A DNA stretch of 64,000 nt from Odobenus rosmarus divergens (Eukaryota; Chordata; Mammalia; Carnivora; Odobenidae): contig NW_004450945.1 in the NCBI RefSeq assembly GCF_000321225.1, positions 949,987 through 1,013,986 of the forward strand, written 5' to 3'. Position 1 is the stretch's first letter; each line of letters begins with the position of its first letter. Position numbers and translations under genes: made by a program. The notes below the pieces were generated by a model. The model saw only the letters and a program-made list of their open reading frames with translations, did not search any database and was not told the DNA's origin. Below are positions 24,622 through 36,380 of the stretch, piece by piece.

Positions 24622-25545
24622 AAGATCTGTTTTTTGAGATATAATTTACATAAAGCAATATATTAAATTCAGGTGTACACATAATGATTTAATACTTGTA
24701 TAGATTGTAAAATGATCACAACAGCCTCCTTTACATTCATCACCACATATAGTTATAGAATTTTTTCCCTCGATGAGAACTTTTAAGATTTACTCTCTTA
24801 GCAAATTTCAAATATGAAATACTGTACCATTAACTATAGTCACCATGCTATACAATATATCCCCATGACATATTCATTCTATACCTAGAAGTTTGTACCT
24901 TTTGCCTCTTTTCACCCATTTTGCTTACCTTCCCTCACCCACCACTGGTAACCACAGATCTATTTTCTGTATCTATGAGCCCTGTTGTTTTTGTTTTCTT
25001 CCTTTTTAAAAATATTCTTACAGAAGTGAAATCATGCAGTATTTCTCTTTCTCTGTCTGACTTATTTCACTTAGCATAATGCCCTCAAAGCCCAGCCATG
25101 TTGTCATGAATGTCAAGATTTCATTCTTTTTTAATGGCTGAATAATATTCAATTATATATATTTATACCACATCTTCTTTATCCATTCATCCATTGATGG
25201 ATGCAGGTAGTCCCCATATCTTGACTATTATAAATAATGCTGCAATGAACATAGGGGTGCATAAATCTTTTCAAGTTAATGTTTTCATGTTGTTCAGGTA
25301 AATACCCAGAAGTGAATTGCTGGATTATATTCTAGTTCTATTTTTAGTTTTTTGAGGAACCTCCATTCTGTTTTCCATAGTGGCTGCACCAATTACATCC
25401 CCATCAATAGTGCACAGGTGTTCCCTTTTCTCCACATCCTCAACAATATTTGCTATTTCTTGTCTTTTTGATTCTAGCCATTCTAACAGCTGTGAGGTGA
25501 CATGGCATTTTTTTTATCTGCATTTCTGATTTTTAAGTTATAATG
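24622..25545 (-). mobile_element. L1MA/L1MB-like 3' end (3' UTR and ORF2 end)
   Basis: Antisense L1 in order: 'ttgagatataatttacataa', 'cacccaccactggtaaccac', 'tttcacttagcataatgccc', 'ccattcatccattgatggat', 'tgctgcaatgaacatagggg', 'attctaacagctgtgaggtg'. ORF2 frames are broken. Sense with TP63. Confidence 0.9.
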
Positions 25546-25549
25546 CTTA

Positions 25550-26132
25550 TAATATGAGTATTAATATTTATGCTAATATTTTTTAAAGTAATCATTTTCA
25601 GGAAAATGATCTAAATTTTAAATTAGTGGCATTCTGGTTAAAAAGATTTCACTATGAAATATCTAAAAGAGCAAAAATTTTAATGTACTATAATTATAAA
25701 CACATCCTAACCTTCTGAGACAGCAAACCTATGCCTGGGGTTATTTCCAAAGGAAAAATTTTGAGACAAAGAAAATATATAAATGTACACAGATTATGAC
25801 TATTGTTAATTATAACAAAAATATATAACCCATCTAATAATCAACATGAAAGACTTTTTTATTATCTACCAGCCAATATACATAGTACAGCATTATCTGC
25901 AGTCATTAAAAGGATCAGTCTGGCAAATTCAGAAAAGTGTGCATATGATACATTTAATTAATACAACTTTATCTGTGCTGTATAATTATAGCCATTCAAA
26001 TATTATGCAAGTATCTAAGCTAAATATTGGAAGGAAGCAGGAAAATAGAAATGTTTAAATTGCTGGAGTCATAAACTAGTAGATTTTTTTAAAATTCTGT
26101 TTTTAGCCAATGTTATCATAAACTGCCCTATT
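25550..26132. other. Unassigned AT-rich intronic stretch
   Basis: No repeat or coding signal recognised. Confidence 0.4.
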
Positions 26133-26145
26133 AAAAATTATCATA

Positions 26146-26340
26146 TCTTTAGGCTCTTGGGTGGCACATTCAGTTGAGTGTCCGACTCATGGTTTTGACT
26201 TGGGTGGTGATCTCAGGGTCGTGGAATCAAGCCCTATGTCAGGCTCTGTGTTAGCAAGGAGTCAGCTTGGGATTCTCCCTCCCTCTCCCTCTGCCGTTCC
26301 TGCTCATGCTCTCTCTCTCTAAAATAAATAAATCTTAGAA
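26146..26340 (+). mobile_element. Can-SINE, older subfamily, 13-bp TSD
   Basis: Head 'aggctcttgggtggcacatt', body 'ggtggtgatctcagggtcgt', CT-rich middle, 'taaaataaataaatcttag' tail. TSD 'aaaaattatcata' at 26133-26145 and 26341-26353. Confidence 0.93.
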
Positions 26341-26353
26341 AAAAATTATCATA

Positions 26354-27057
26354 ATTTAGTATGATTCTAAAATATAACCGAGATTGACAACAATTATCAG
26401 CAAAGTTCAAATTCTTTACATATTGCTAAAATTTTATGAAAGTGAGCTAGCAAGAGTGCTTTCAAGGTAACATAATGAAGCAAAATGAGGCAAGACCTAT
26501 TATATACTGTTGGGGATCTTCTCATGTGTGTGTGAAATTCTGCAAGCTGTGAAGCATTGTTCCTCCTGGGTTTGGGGGGGGCTGTTTGGGTTTTCCTTGA
26601 AGCAGCAGGGTTCTGGAGTCAGAACTACTCCTGCTTTAGGCAACATTTCAAGCCCTCTTTGTGGACCTACCTTATCTATTAAACACAGCTGCTGATAACC
26701 TGTGTTCCTTGGTCTTTGAGAGATTTACCTTTTGCCTGGCTGATAGTAGGATCTAGGTAATTCTGGGTCTGATTTATCGGTGTTATATGGAGAAGTACAC
26801 CAGCATCAGATGTATAGCTTGATGTGTCACAAGATGCCGAGAGCCCACAGGCAGAAGATAAGAAGAGTCTCTAGGGCAAAAACCAGAATTAAGGACTAAG
26901 GTCACAGTGGCAAGCTGATCTATTTTCCTGCCAAAATAATGCTTACTATAATTGTCATCCTGGGTGCTAAATTGATTGGATCAGGGGATGGTAATGCTGA
27001 AACTAGGGAGTGATTGGGAAATATTACAATGTTCTATAGAGATTTTTCTCCATATTT
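26354..27057. other. Unassigned intronic stretch
   Basis: Unique-looking; no repeat family recognised. Confidence 0.4.
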
Positions 27058-27073
27058 AAAAGGCACATTGGAG

Positions 27074-27575
27074 GGTGTTATGCTGAGTGAAATAAGTCAA
27101 TCAGAGAAAGATATGTATCATATGACCTCACTGATATGAGGAATTCTTAATCTCAGGAAACAAACTGAGGGTTGCTGGAGTGGTGGGGGGTGGGAGGGAT
27201 GGGGTGGCTGGGTGATGGACACTGGGGAGGGTATGTGCTATGGTGAGCGCTGTGAACTGTGCAAGAGTGCTGAATCACAGATCTGTACCTCTGAAACAAA
27301 TAATATATGTTAAAAAAAAAAGAAGAAAAAGATAGCAGGAGGGGAAGAATGAAGGGGGGGAAATCGGAGGGGGAGACGAACCATGAGAGACAATGGACTC
27401 TGAAAAACAAACAGGGTTCTAGAGGGGAAAGGGGTGGGAGGATGGGTTAGCCTGGTGATGGGTATTAAAGAGGGCATGCACTGCATGGAGCCCTGGGTGT
27501 TATCATGGAACACTACATCAAAAACTAATGATGTAATGTATGGTGATTAACATAACAATTAAAAAAATTTTTAAA
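27074..27575 (+). mobile_element. 5'-truncated carnivore L1, about 500-bp 3' UTR
   Basis: 3' UTR blocks in order: 'gctgagtgaaataagtcaat', 'ctgtacctctgaaacaaata', an internal A-rich and purine-rich segment with 'gggggagacgaaccatgaga', 'gcctggtgatgggtattaaa', 'ctaatgatgtaatgtatggt' and an A-rich tail. Flanks 27058-27073 and 27076+500 (27576-27591) match at about 14 of 16 bases as TSD. Antisense to TP63. No ORF2 is retained. Confidence 0.93.
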
Positions 27576-27664
27576 AAAAAGCACATTTGAGAGCAAAGTG
27601 AGAGAAGTCCATGCCTTGGTAGACATGTTTGGGCAATATGGAATTAACAAATTCTTCTTGAGTT

Positions 27665-27832
27665 GTGATTTCTTTTTTTGGGGGGGGCAAAGGGAAAGAG
27701 AGGATCCTAAGCAGGCTCCATGCCCAGCGTGGAGCCCAATGTGGGGCTCAATCTCACAACCCTGACTGAGATCATGACCTGAGCCGAAATCAAGGGTTGA
27801 ACACTTAACCGACTGAGCCACCCAAGTGCCCC
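27665..27832 (-). mobile_element. Can-SINE with 19-bp TSD
   Basis: 'ctccatgcccagcgtggagc', 'gagatcatgacctgagccga', 'gagccacccaagtgcccc'. TSD 27646-27664 and 27833-27851 match at 17 of 19 bases. The tail side is short and G-rich. Confidence 0.93.
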
Positions 27833-27851
27833 AATAAATTCTTCTTTAGTT

Positions 27852-29500
27852 TTGCAAGCCACGTATATGTTGGCCTTTTTTTCAGATGTTCTAGGCTTGG
27901 AAGTGCCACATCTACTGTTAAAGCACTGCTGGCATTGTTCATTCACAGCAAACTGATATTTCCCCCCTTGTGTGAACAATTTAAAGTGGCAGATGATCTC
28001 CTGTCAGGTCTACACCCGTGTTCCTCTCTACCTTTTGACATATAAAAAATTCTTTCACACACCTGGAGAATCCACTGAACCCCTTGAAGGATTTTCCTTT
28101 ACTGAGAGTCTTGAAAACAATAGGTTCCTTTTCAATTTTCCAAATATAAAATTATGTCTTATATTAAATCTGTTTTGCTTTGTTTTGTTTTTTTAATAAA
28201 CTCTACACACTCTCTAGCCCATTAGAGGTTTTGATTTAACTCAAGCGTGGGAGGCATGACCTCTCCAGGTGAGAAAGGCAGCAAGTCTGTGCTAAGGAGC
28301 AACTTCAGGTATAGTAATGACATCTGTTAGTTAACACCAAATATAAGCTAAGAATAAAGAATGCTGAACTATATTTTATGTATATTTATATATATATGGC
28401 AGAAGTTTCTATGAGATCAAGACAATCACTTGTTCTATAGGAATGTCTTTCAAAAGTATACAGACATTGAAATGTTTCCAGTCATTTCATTGAAATATGC
28501 CAGGCACTTAAATGTTTGATCTTTAAATTTATATGGGGAGGTTGTACAAAAAGGGTATGTCTGAGAATTAATACATTTATTTAACTCCCTGGATGCATAT
28601 TAGAAAGATCTGGAAAGCTGTAAAATATCTATCTAAATAATAGATAGATGGATAGATAGATAGATAGATATTATATATCTGGTGTACAGGTTCCAGATTC
28701 ATTAAATCAGAATCTGGATGGGGTTAGGTAAGGATATCAGTATATTTCACAAACTCCCCAGGCAATTCTATGGTATAGCCAGGATTGGATCCTCCCAGGT
28801 TAACAGACTGCAGATGTTGGAAGGAAAGAGTCCTGGAGATAATCTTGTCCAATGCTTGTCCCTCTGTGTTTATTTCTCCACTTTCATGAAGAAAAGCAGT
28901 TCAACTTGTATTCGTTGAAGTTGTCTCTGTTTCCCAGTAAAATTTTATTTGAAAAAAAAAAAAAAGTTCGAAGTAAGATAAAAACCCTTGACCAACTAAC
29001 CTTCTCCTCACATCAATAAGGACATGAGACCCCAGGGAAGGGACCGTACTTTCCTCAAGGATGCCATGTTCTAGATAAGAGCTAATCCTTCGTTTTCTTT
29101 ATTTTCAGGGCATAGGGTTTTTTCCTACTCCCCAGCAGTGCCTTGCTGTTACTCCTCTGCTTCAACAGAAATAAGCAGAAATTCATACACTCAACTACCT
29201 AGCAATGATGATACCACTTTTGTGGTATTGATATTCCTATTACAAATTAGGATCTTACCATATGGAAAAATTTTATGGAATGATTTATTATTTGATGAAA
29301 TATTGCTTACTCGAAGACATATATATTGCATACTAATGAGAACTAATGTCTTTAATACTTCCTGAGATATGCGACTTATATCTGCTTGATTTCCTGGCCC
29401 TCTCTCTTCTGTCTCAAAGTCCTAAAAAATAGTTACTTAAATTCTTTTACATAACAAGAATTCTGTTATTATAAGAATGTTTTTTTGAAAAGCTGAGATA
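27852..29500. other. Unassigned intronic stretch with GATA repeat
   Basis: Mostly unrecognised, AT-rich. Contains the (GATA)n tract and an A14 run near 28951-28964. Confidence 0.4.
28641..28670. repeat. (GATA)n microsatellite
   Basis: About seven TAGA/GATA units with one TGGA variant. Likely polymorphic. Confidence 0.95.
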
Positions 29501-29510
29501 ACTATACTGC

Positions 29511-29705
29511 CTTTTTTTTTTAAGATTTTATGTATTTGTCAGAGAGAGAAAGAGAGAGCATGCACAAGCTGGGGGAGCTGAAGGCAGAGGGAGAAGCAGG
29601 CTCCCTGCTGAGCAAGGAGCCCGATGCAGGACTCGATCCCAGGACCCTGGGATCATGACCTGAGCCAAAGGTAGATGCTTAACCAACTGAGGCACTCAGG
29701 TGTCC
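29511..29705 (-). mobile_element. Can-SINE, full length, 8-bp TSD visible
   Basis: 'aagattttatgtatttgtca', 'caggctccctgctgagcaag', 'gggatcatgacctgagccaa', right end 'ggcactcaggtgtccc'. TSD 'ctatactg' at 29502-29509 and 29706-29713. Confidence 0.95.
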
Positions 29706-29724
29706 CTATACTGTTATTTTTTAA

Positions 29725-29975
29725 ACTCAAACTTACTCATCACTTACTACATACCAGACATTGTGCATTATTTACCCTTATTACCAGTTAACCCTTATTA
29801 CCCAATGAACCCAGATACCAGTTCTATGAAGTAGGTTTCATTATTATCCCCATTTTGTATATGAGGAAACTGAGATGCAGAGTGGTTAGGCAATTTGTCT
29901 GAAGGACACATCCAGAAAATGGCAGAGCTGAGACCATAACCCATTTTGATACCAAAGCTCAAGTTCATAAACCTA
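29725..29975 (-). repeat. MIR SINE, near full length
   Basis: Antisense MIR: 'actactacataccagacattg'-like start, 'ttattatccccattttgtat', 'atgaggaaactgagatgcag', 'aaaatggcagagctgagacc'. Confidence 0.85.
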
Positions 29976-30329
29976 TAATATATTCTTTCCCAGGCAGCTT
30001 GGGCATGGAAAACCTGCACTGTCAATCATTAGGTAAGATTTTTAATGCCCACATATTATATATAAAAATATTATACCAATGTGGACAACATTTGAGGGAA
30101 GTCATACAGCTGGGTAAATATAAACCTAAAAATCATAGCACATTACAAATATTTGGAACACTAGATTTCTGTGATTTTTGTATTTTTCCTCTTAAAGGAA
30201 AAAAAAGGTCATTTCTAGGAATATTTTTAACCTGCGTGGATTTTCAAAATTTATAAAACTTCCACGGGGAAGGAATTTTCACCAACTTTATTCATTTTAT
30301 ACTTTCAAAATGATTTTTTTATTTTTTAC

Positions 30330-31716
30330 GAACAATCCTAAAATTTCCACAAAAGGCTCCAAATAGCCAAAGCGACCTTGAAAAAGCAAAGCAAAACTGG
30401 AGGCATCCCAATTCTGGACTTCAAGTTATACTACAAAGCTATAGTGATCAAAACAGTATGGTACTGGCACAAAAACAGACACATAGATCAATGGAACAGA
30501 ATAGAAAATCTGAAATGAACCTGCAACTATATAGTCAATTAATCTTTGACAAAACAGGGGAGGATATCCAATGCAAAAAAGATAGTCTCTTCAACAAATG
30601 GTGTTGGGAAAACTGGACAGCAACATGCCAAAGAATGAAACTGGACCACTTTCTTACACCATAAACAAAAATAAATTGAAAATGGATGAAAGACCTAAAT
30701 GTGAGACATGAAACCATTAAATCCTATAAGAGAACATAGGCAGCAACCTCTTTGACATTGGCCATAGCAACTTCTTACTAGACACGTCTCCAGTGGCAAG
30801 GGACACAAAAGAAAAAATAAAATTATTGGGACTTCATCCAAATAAAAACCTTCTGCACAGCAAAGGAAACAATCGACAAAACTACGAGGCAACCTACGGA
30901 ATAGGAGAAGATATTTGCAAGTGACAGATCTGATAAAGGGTTAGTATCCAAAATATATATAAAACTCAACACCCCAAAACATCCAATTACAAAAGGGCAG
31001 AAGACATGAAGAGACATTTTTTCCAAAGAAGGCATACAGATGGCCAACAGACACATGAAAATATGCTCAACATCACTCATCATCAGGGAAATACAAATCA
31101 AAACTATAATGAGATATCACCTCACACCTGTCAAAATGGCTAAAATCAACAATTGCAGAGGATGTGGAGAAAGGGGAATACTTCTTCCGCACTGTTGGTG
31201 GGAATGCAAACTGGTGCAGCCACTCTGGAAAACAGTATGAGGTTCCTCAAAAAGTTAAAAATAAAACTACCCTATGATCCAACAATTGAATTGTAGTACT
31301 AGGTATTTACCCAAAGGACACAAAAATACTAATTCAAAGGGACACATGCACCCCAATGTTTACAGCAGCATTATCTACAATAGCCAAATTATGGAAAGAG
31401 CACAAATGTCCATCAACTGATGAATGGATAAAGAAGATGTGGTGTGTATGTGTGTATGTATATGAGCAAATGAGCATAGAGGGAGAAAGAAAGAGAGACC
31501 AAACCAAAAAAAAAAAAAGACTCTTAACTATAGAGAACAAACTGGTGATTACCAGAGGGGAGGTGGGTGGGGAGATGGGTTACATAGGTGATGGGGATTA
31601 GGGAGTGCACTTGTGATGAGCACTGGGTGTTGTATGAAAATGTTGAAACCCTAAATTGTACACCTGAAACTAATATTACACTGTATGTTAATTAACTGGA
31701 ATTTAAATTTAAAAAA
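30330..31716 (+). mobile_element. 5'-truncated L1: ORF2 C-terminal third and 3' UTR, internally deleted
   Basis: Starts within ORF2 ('caaatagccaaagcgacctt'). It retains 'atggtactggcacaaaaaca', 'aaatggtgttgggaaaactg' and the C-terminal Cys/His-rich block (CRGCGE...HCWWEC, with [10 protein letters not shown], about 31158-31240). It ends with 'actaatattacactgtatgt' and an A-rich tail. A gap lies near 31440-31470: 'aagaagatgtggtgtgtatg' passes straight into 'caaatgagcatagagggaga', so the ORF2 terminus and first part of the 3' UTR are missing. Frames carry stops and shifts, so it is not active. Antisense to TP63. Confidence 0.95.
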
Positions 31717-31844
31717 CGATTTTGTGTAATTTTTTAAAGCATGTGCTAAGCACTAACATTGTACTAAACTCTAAGGAAACAAAATACAATAATAGTGCCA
31801 GAAGTGCAAAAATTTATGTATAGTACAAAGTGACACATGTTACT

Positions 31845-32130
31845 CATTCAGTCAAGACATATTTATTGAGTGATTCTTCTATGCTAAGCACTATACTAGG
31901 TCCTGAGGAAATGGAGCTCTGGACAAAAGAGGCCTGTCCCTCCTTCAACTTAGAGACTAGTGAGGGAGACAGATGACAGGGAGACACAGGAATTTATCTC
32001 CTAGAACTCTGACAAGTGCATGAAGAAAAGAAGACAGGGCACAGTGAAAGCATGCATTAGAGGGGCCCGAGCCTGATGTCAAGGTGTTTCCCTGAGAGTG
32101 ACAATTAGACTGAGAGCTGAACGGTGGGGA
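31845..32130 (-). repeat. L2 3' portion
   Basis: 'ttactcattcagtcaagaca', 'tatttattgagtgattcttc', 'tatactaggtcctgaggaaa' and 'agagactagtgagggagaca' follow the antisense L2 3' end. Confidence 0.7.
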
Positions 32131-32134
32131 GATG

Positions 32135-33080
32135 TTATCTAAGTACTGGGCTGTCTAGAAAGCTGAAAAAACTACTTTATAAGCTGTGGATGACTTCACA
32201 AGGGAAGCAATGGGAACTGAGGCTTGAAAAGTTCATTCAGTATTGCCATGTAGAGAACCAGAAAAAGAGCGCTGTGGAAAGAAAAATAGCATAAGCCAAA
32301 AGGACCTCACTCCTTAACCTTTTAAGTCAGAGCAGGACAGAAATGCCCACACAGGCATGCACACACGTATCCACATATATATATATACTCCAGCATACTG
32401 ACCACTTTGCCACCACCAAGGCTTTTCTTCATTTCAGTCTATTGCAAAAGATTAGCCCAAAGTCTAAGTAAAATCTGGTTGGGAAGTGGACAGAGGATGT
32501 GTGTGGCTTGGCTGTCCAAATAGGAACCCAGAGAAATGTTCTCCAGGTTGGGTAACAACAAAGAACCTTTAATTCACACTAAAGTGTAAGTGGCTGCTAT
32601 CAGGTTCTTTCCTTGAGAAAATTTTTGTTGGAGACCTTGAGGCTATCTCATTAATTGTGGTACCTCCATTAGAGGCTGAGATGAGGTAGCACAAAGTGTG
32701 CTGGAAACTTGTGTTCCAGCCTTAGTTCTCCTAACAACTGACTTGTGAAACTCTGGATAAATCATGACCACTTTCAGAGCCTCTGTTTCGTTCTGTTTTG
32801 AGAAAAAAATAAAAGTGACAGAGCTCTAAGTTCTCCTGTGGATCACCGTGTGACCAAAAGATGGAGCATTGGTACACTTCCTGGCTCTTCTCTGCATTAG
32901 GATTTAAGAGCTGGATTCTGAAAACTACTTTTATTTAAAGCCCTAAACATCCCTTCTACCTCTTCTTTCTATCCCATCATATATAAACTACTCAGACTAG
33001 TGGCCACCTGCCTATTCTTTCCCTGTTCATACAGGCAGACCTTTGGATTGGGACCCCTGAAAACAGCAACAATGAAAGTT
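32135..33080. other. Unassigned intronic stretch
   Basis: Includes a short (TA)n near 32374-32388; otherwise unrecognised. Confidence 0.4.
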
Positions 33081-33084
33081 GTTT

Positions 33085-33325
33085 ATGGATATAAGGTAGG
33101 CTTTGGAGTCAGCCCTGGTTCCAGTTCTGGCTGCACCACTCACCAGTCGGCTGGGAGAAAGTTATTTAACCTCACCATGTAGTGTTTCTCATCTGCAAAA
33201 TAAAAGTGATAAGGCATCTATATGTAGATTTCAAGAGGATGGATGTGAAATTACATATAGGGTACATAGCATTATGCCTGGCACATACTGCCCGAGTCAG
33301 TCTCAATACCTGTTGTTAATGATGT
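33085..33325 (+). repeat. MIR SINE, near full length
   Basis: Sense MIR: 'ggctttggagtcagccctgg', 'agttctggctgcaccactca', 'gagaaagttatttaacctca', 'tctcatctgcaaaataaaag', 'cattatgcctggcacatact'. Confidence 0.87.
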
Positions 33326-33329
33326 GATT

Positions 33330-33535
33330 TATTAATTTCCTATTATTCTTTTTACATACATTATTTCCAATACTATCAATAACACTTTGAGACAGAAATT
33401 ATTCAGTGCCCACTTTACAGAAGAAGAAAAAGAACAGGAGAGAAGTTTAAGTCTCCCAAGATCACATTTCAAGGACAGAGCTAAGACTCAATTTCAAGTT
33501 TGTGCTTTTTGCTCTACTCAATCCTGATTCTTTAC
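33330..33535 (-). repeat. MIR SINE, opposite strand to preceding MIR
   Basis: Antisense MIR: 'ttgagacagaaattattcag', 'tgcccactttacagaagaag', 'cccaagatcacatttcaagg', 'acagagctaagactcaattt'. Confidence 0.75.
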
Positions 33536-33539
33536 CTAG

Positions 33540-34360
33540 TTAAAAACAGAGTAGCAGTCACGGAAACTCTCAGCAAGGCTCAACCTTCTCTTTTGGCTCT
33601 TGCCCTGTGGCATCTACCCTGCTCATTATACCCTTGGCAGGGCTTATGCTGGTTTCCTTGGGACCAGGCAGGGGAGAAAGCTTTGTGGAATGCATTGTGG
33701 AGTCCTACTTATCTTCTGAATGAGTAAAGAATTTGAGGCCCTAGGGAAGAGGTGACTTACCAATCACATCTCCCCTTCAACAAGTCAAGAAACAATGGAG
33801 AGATAATCTATGACAGCAAGGAAAAAGCTCCCTAATGCTCTAAAGTCCCAAAGAGGCCCCTTCAGGGTTTCAAATCTGAATCATTTTGGATGAGAAGGAA
33901 GTTAGTTTCAAAAATGAACTTTCGGAAAGTTGAGATTCATTGTCAATAAATCTTCCCTACAGTTTCTGTCTGATGTTTCACATCCAGTTAAAACCTTTAA
34001 TTCCTCCAGGGAAACTACTAAAACAACAAGAGGCCCTTTGGAAGTTTAGTAATCTACCCACTTAGGCAGCTCCAGAACCAGGGAGCCCCCAAGGCCAATT
34101 CAGGAGGTCCGCCTAACCTACAAGCACAGGTCCACCAGTGCTAATTTGAAGACAGTTCTTTGGACAATCTTATACTGTTAGGGATTTCTTAGGGCTCATA
34201 AAATAATGTACTCACACTCAGGAATTTCAAACCTGCAGAAAAGTTACCCACTTACCCAACTTATTCAGAGTAAATGGTGCACTTATGTTGATCTGCATGG
34301 AAAAAGAAAAAGAGAAAGAACAAAAAGCCTCCTGTCAAATCAAGAGAGGTAAGATTCAAA
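33540..34360. other. Unassigned intronic stretch
   Basis: Unique-looking; no repeat family or coding signal recognised. Confidence 0.4.
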
Positions 34361-34364
34361 AACT

Positions 34365-34555
34365 ACATTCAACTAACATTACTAAACAAGACTGTGTGCC
34401 AGGCATTATCACCCTTACTTTACAAAAGTGAAAAAGGAATATAGAGACAATGAGCAAACTATCTGAGGTCACTTATCTAGAAAATGACAGAAAGAGGATT
34501 GGTTTCATATTGGCAAGTTCAAGTCCAGGCTTCTTTCCACTGGGCTTTGTGAACT
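34365..34555 (-). repeat. MIR SINE
   Basis: Antisense MIR: 'actgtgtgccaggcattatc', 'acccttactttacaaaagtg', 'ctgaggtcacttatctagaa', 'aatgacagaaagaggattgg'. Confidence 0.7.
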
Positions 34556-34559
34556 TATG

Positions 34560-34940
34560 ATTTTTATTTTCCATTTTTATTCTCCATAGAAGTAAATATT
34601 ATTAAGAAAAAATAGTGTTTTGCATTTTTTCCACATTCCCTGTTCAGCTTAAACACTACATAAATCCTCATGTCACTATAAGTCAATTCTCATACACCTT
34701 TATCTGGTTTTCTGAAAGATACTTCCCCATAATCAGTTGGACTTGGCCATGATCACTCATTCATATCAGGTATGCTTCACTTAAATTTCTGTTTTATCTC
34801 TTTCTTTAACTGAGTTTTAGAAATACCAGGAGAGGAATTTTCATAGTCTTCACATCCTCACAGAAACAGACACATTCTTAATTCCCTTTTGTCACACATT
34901 ACTCTTTAGGATCAATTATTGGAGTTGTTGCCCTGCTAGA
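34560..34940. other. Unassigned intronic stretch
   Basis: AT-rich; nothing recognised. Confidence 0.4.
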
Positions 34941-34955
34941 CAAAGGCTTTCTTGA

Positions 34956-35145
34956 GGGATGCTTGGGTGGCTCAGTCACTTAAGCATCTGCCTTCAGTTC
35001 AGGTCATGATCCTGGGGTTCTGGAATCCAGCCCCTCAGCTGGCTCCCTGCTCAGCGGGGAGTCTGCTCCTCCCTCTGCCCCTCCCCTGCTCTTATTCTCT
35101 CCTCCCTTTCTCAAATAAATAAGTAAAATCTTTAAGAAAAACAAC
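34956..35145 (+). mobile_element. Can-SINE, full length, perfect 15-bp TSD
   Basis: 'gggatgcttgggtggctcag', 'cagttcaggtcatgatcctg', 'ggctccctgctcagcgggga', 'tcaaataaataagtaaaatc'. TSD 'caaaggctttcttga' at 34941-34955 and 35146-35160. Confidence 0.96.
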
Positions 35146-35194
35146 CAAAGGCTTTCTTGAAGACCAATACAATAAGATGCACAGCAATAACAAC

Positions 35195-35465
35195 AATAGC
35201 ACTTATGGAGCACTCTGTGTTAGTCTAGCACTCTGTGCTAGACTCTATAAATACTTTTATATACATTTAATACATTTTATATACAGTTCACTTAATCTTC
35301 ACACTAATCATATGAGACAAAGACACTAATCATATGAGAAAATTTATTTTCTCCTTTTTACAATTGAGGAAACTGAGTTCTGGAGATATGTAATAACTGA
35401 CTCCACACAGCTGATAGGCTGGGAGCAGAAGAGAACAAGTAATTTTAAAGTAATCTCTAGAGCCT
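35195..35465 (-). repeat. MIR SINE with two internal tandem duplications
   Basis: Antisense MIR ('cacttaatcttcacactaat', 'cctttttacaattgaggaaa', 'actgagttctggagatatgt'). Two short direct duplications lie inside it: period 18 at about 35211-35246 and period 22 at about 35301-35340. Confidence 0.8.
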
Positions 35466-35718
35466 TCGTTATTCAATCTCTTTTATCAGAAACTATGGAA
35501 AGATAATAGCCTCAAACTTTATTTTGCCATTATATGTAAACACAGGTCCATCTCTAGTTTCAAAGTCTCATTCTCTTTTTAGAAGTGTTGGAAACCAATC
35601 TTAACTACCTTTTATGAAATCACAAATCACAGATTCTTTGGTTTGGGTGGACTTGATAATCTGCCTAACCACACAGTTCATTAATTCTGTGCTGTATTAA
35701 CTGTCAAAAAGATTTGGA

Positions 35719-35934
35719 GGGGCACCTGAGTGGCTCAGTCATTAAAGGTCTGCCTTCAGCTCGGGTCATGATCCCGGGGTCCTGGGATCGAGCCCCGCAT
35801 CGGGCTCCCTGCTCCATGAGAAGCCTGCTTCTCCCTCTCCCACTCCTCCTGCTTGTGTTCCCTCTCTCTGTCTCTCTCTGTCAAATAAATAAATAAATAA
35901 ATCTTAAAAAAAAAAGATACATTGAGATTTAAAA
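35719..35934 (+). mobile_element. Can-SINE, full length, with apparent 3' transduction
   Basis: 'ggggcacctgagtggctcag', 'gctcgggtcatgatcccggg', 'gatcgagccccgcatcgggc', 'gcttgtgttccctctctctg', (AAAT)n and A10. The A tail is followed by 15 non-SINE bases (35916-35930) and a second A run before the 13-bp TSD 'aaaaagatttgga' (35706-35718 and 35935-35947). Confidence 0.95.
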
Positions 35935-35949
35935 AAAAAGATTTGGAAT

Positions 35950-36380
35950 ATATTAATATGGCCCAAGGCTTTTTATGTTCCTAGAATGGTATATTGTGAT
36001 TATTACCATGCCATAATCATTCCTAAAATTATCTGTGGAGTATTTAAAGGGTGTAAGGGAGCTTATTATCTTAACTTCAAGAAGTGGAGAAGTCAGTGCT
36101 GCTAGATGGCCCTGTTTCTAGCTCTCTGTGTGTCAACTCTTTTCATTAAAATATATCAGTATTAAGATGAAAATGGAAGGTTCACCTTAACCACATCGAG
36201 GGGCCTAAAACATGTCATTGTCATAGCTACGGTATTGACTGCCCACTCAATAATTCTCATGAATATCTGATCCTGAATGGTGATACCACACTCAAGCCAT
36301 GATACCTATTTATCTACCTTCCCTATACTGGAGTTCCTGCATTTGTAACTAGGAAATCGCCATGCTATTTATTGGTCTTC
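35950..36380. other. Unassigned intronic stretch
   Basis: No repeat recognised. Confidence 0.4.

Noticed and set aside
28641..28670. CRISPR-like or other spaced direct repeats
   Set aside because: Plain tetranucleotide microsatellite. No spaced repeat array exists in the window, as expected for a mammalian nuclear sequence.
30458..31601. Open frames at 30458-30664, 31040-31240 and 31356-31601 as host genes
   Set aside because: They are pieces of L1 ORF2 (for example the CRGCGE...[16 protein letters not shown] block), interrupted by stops and shifts.
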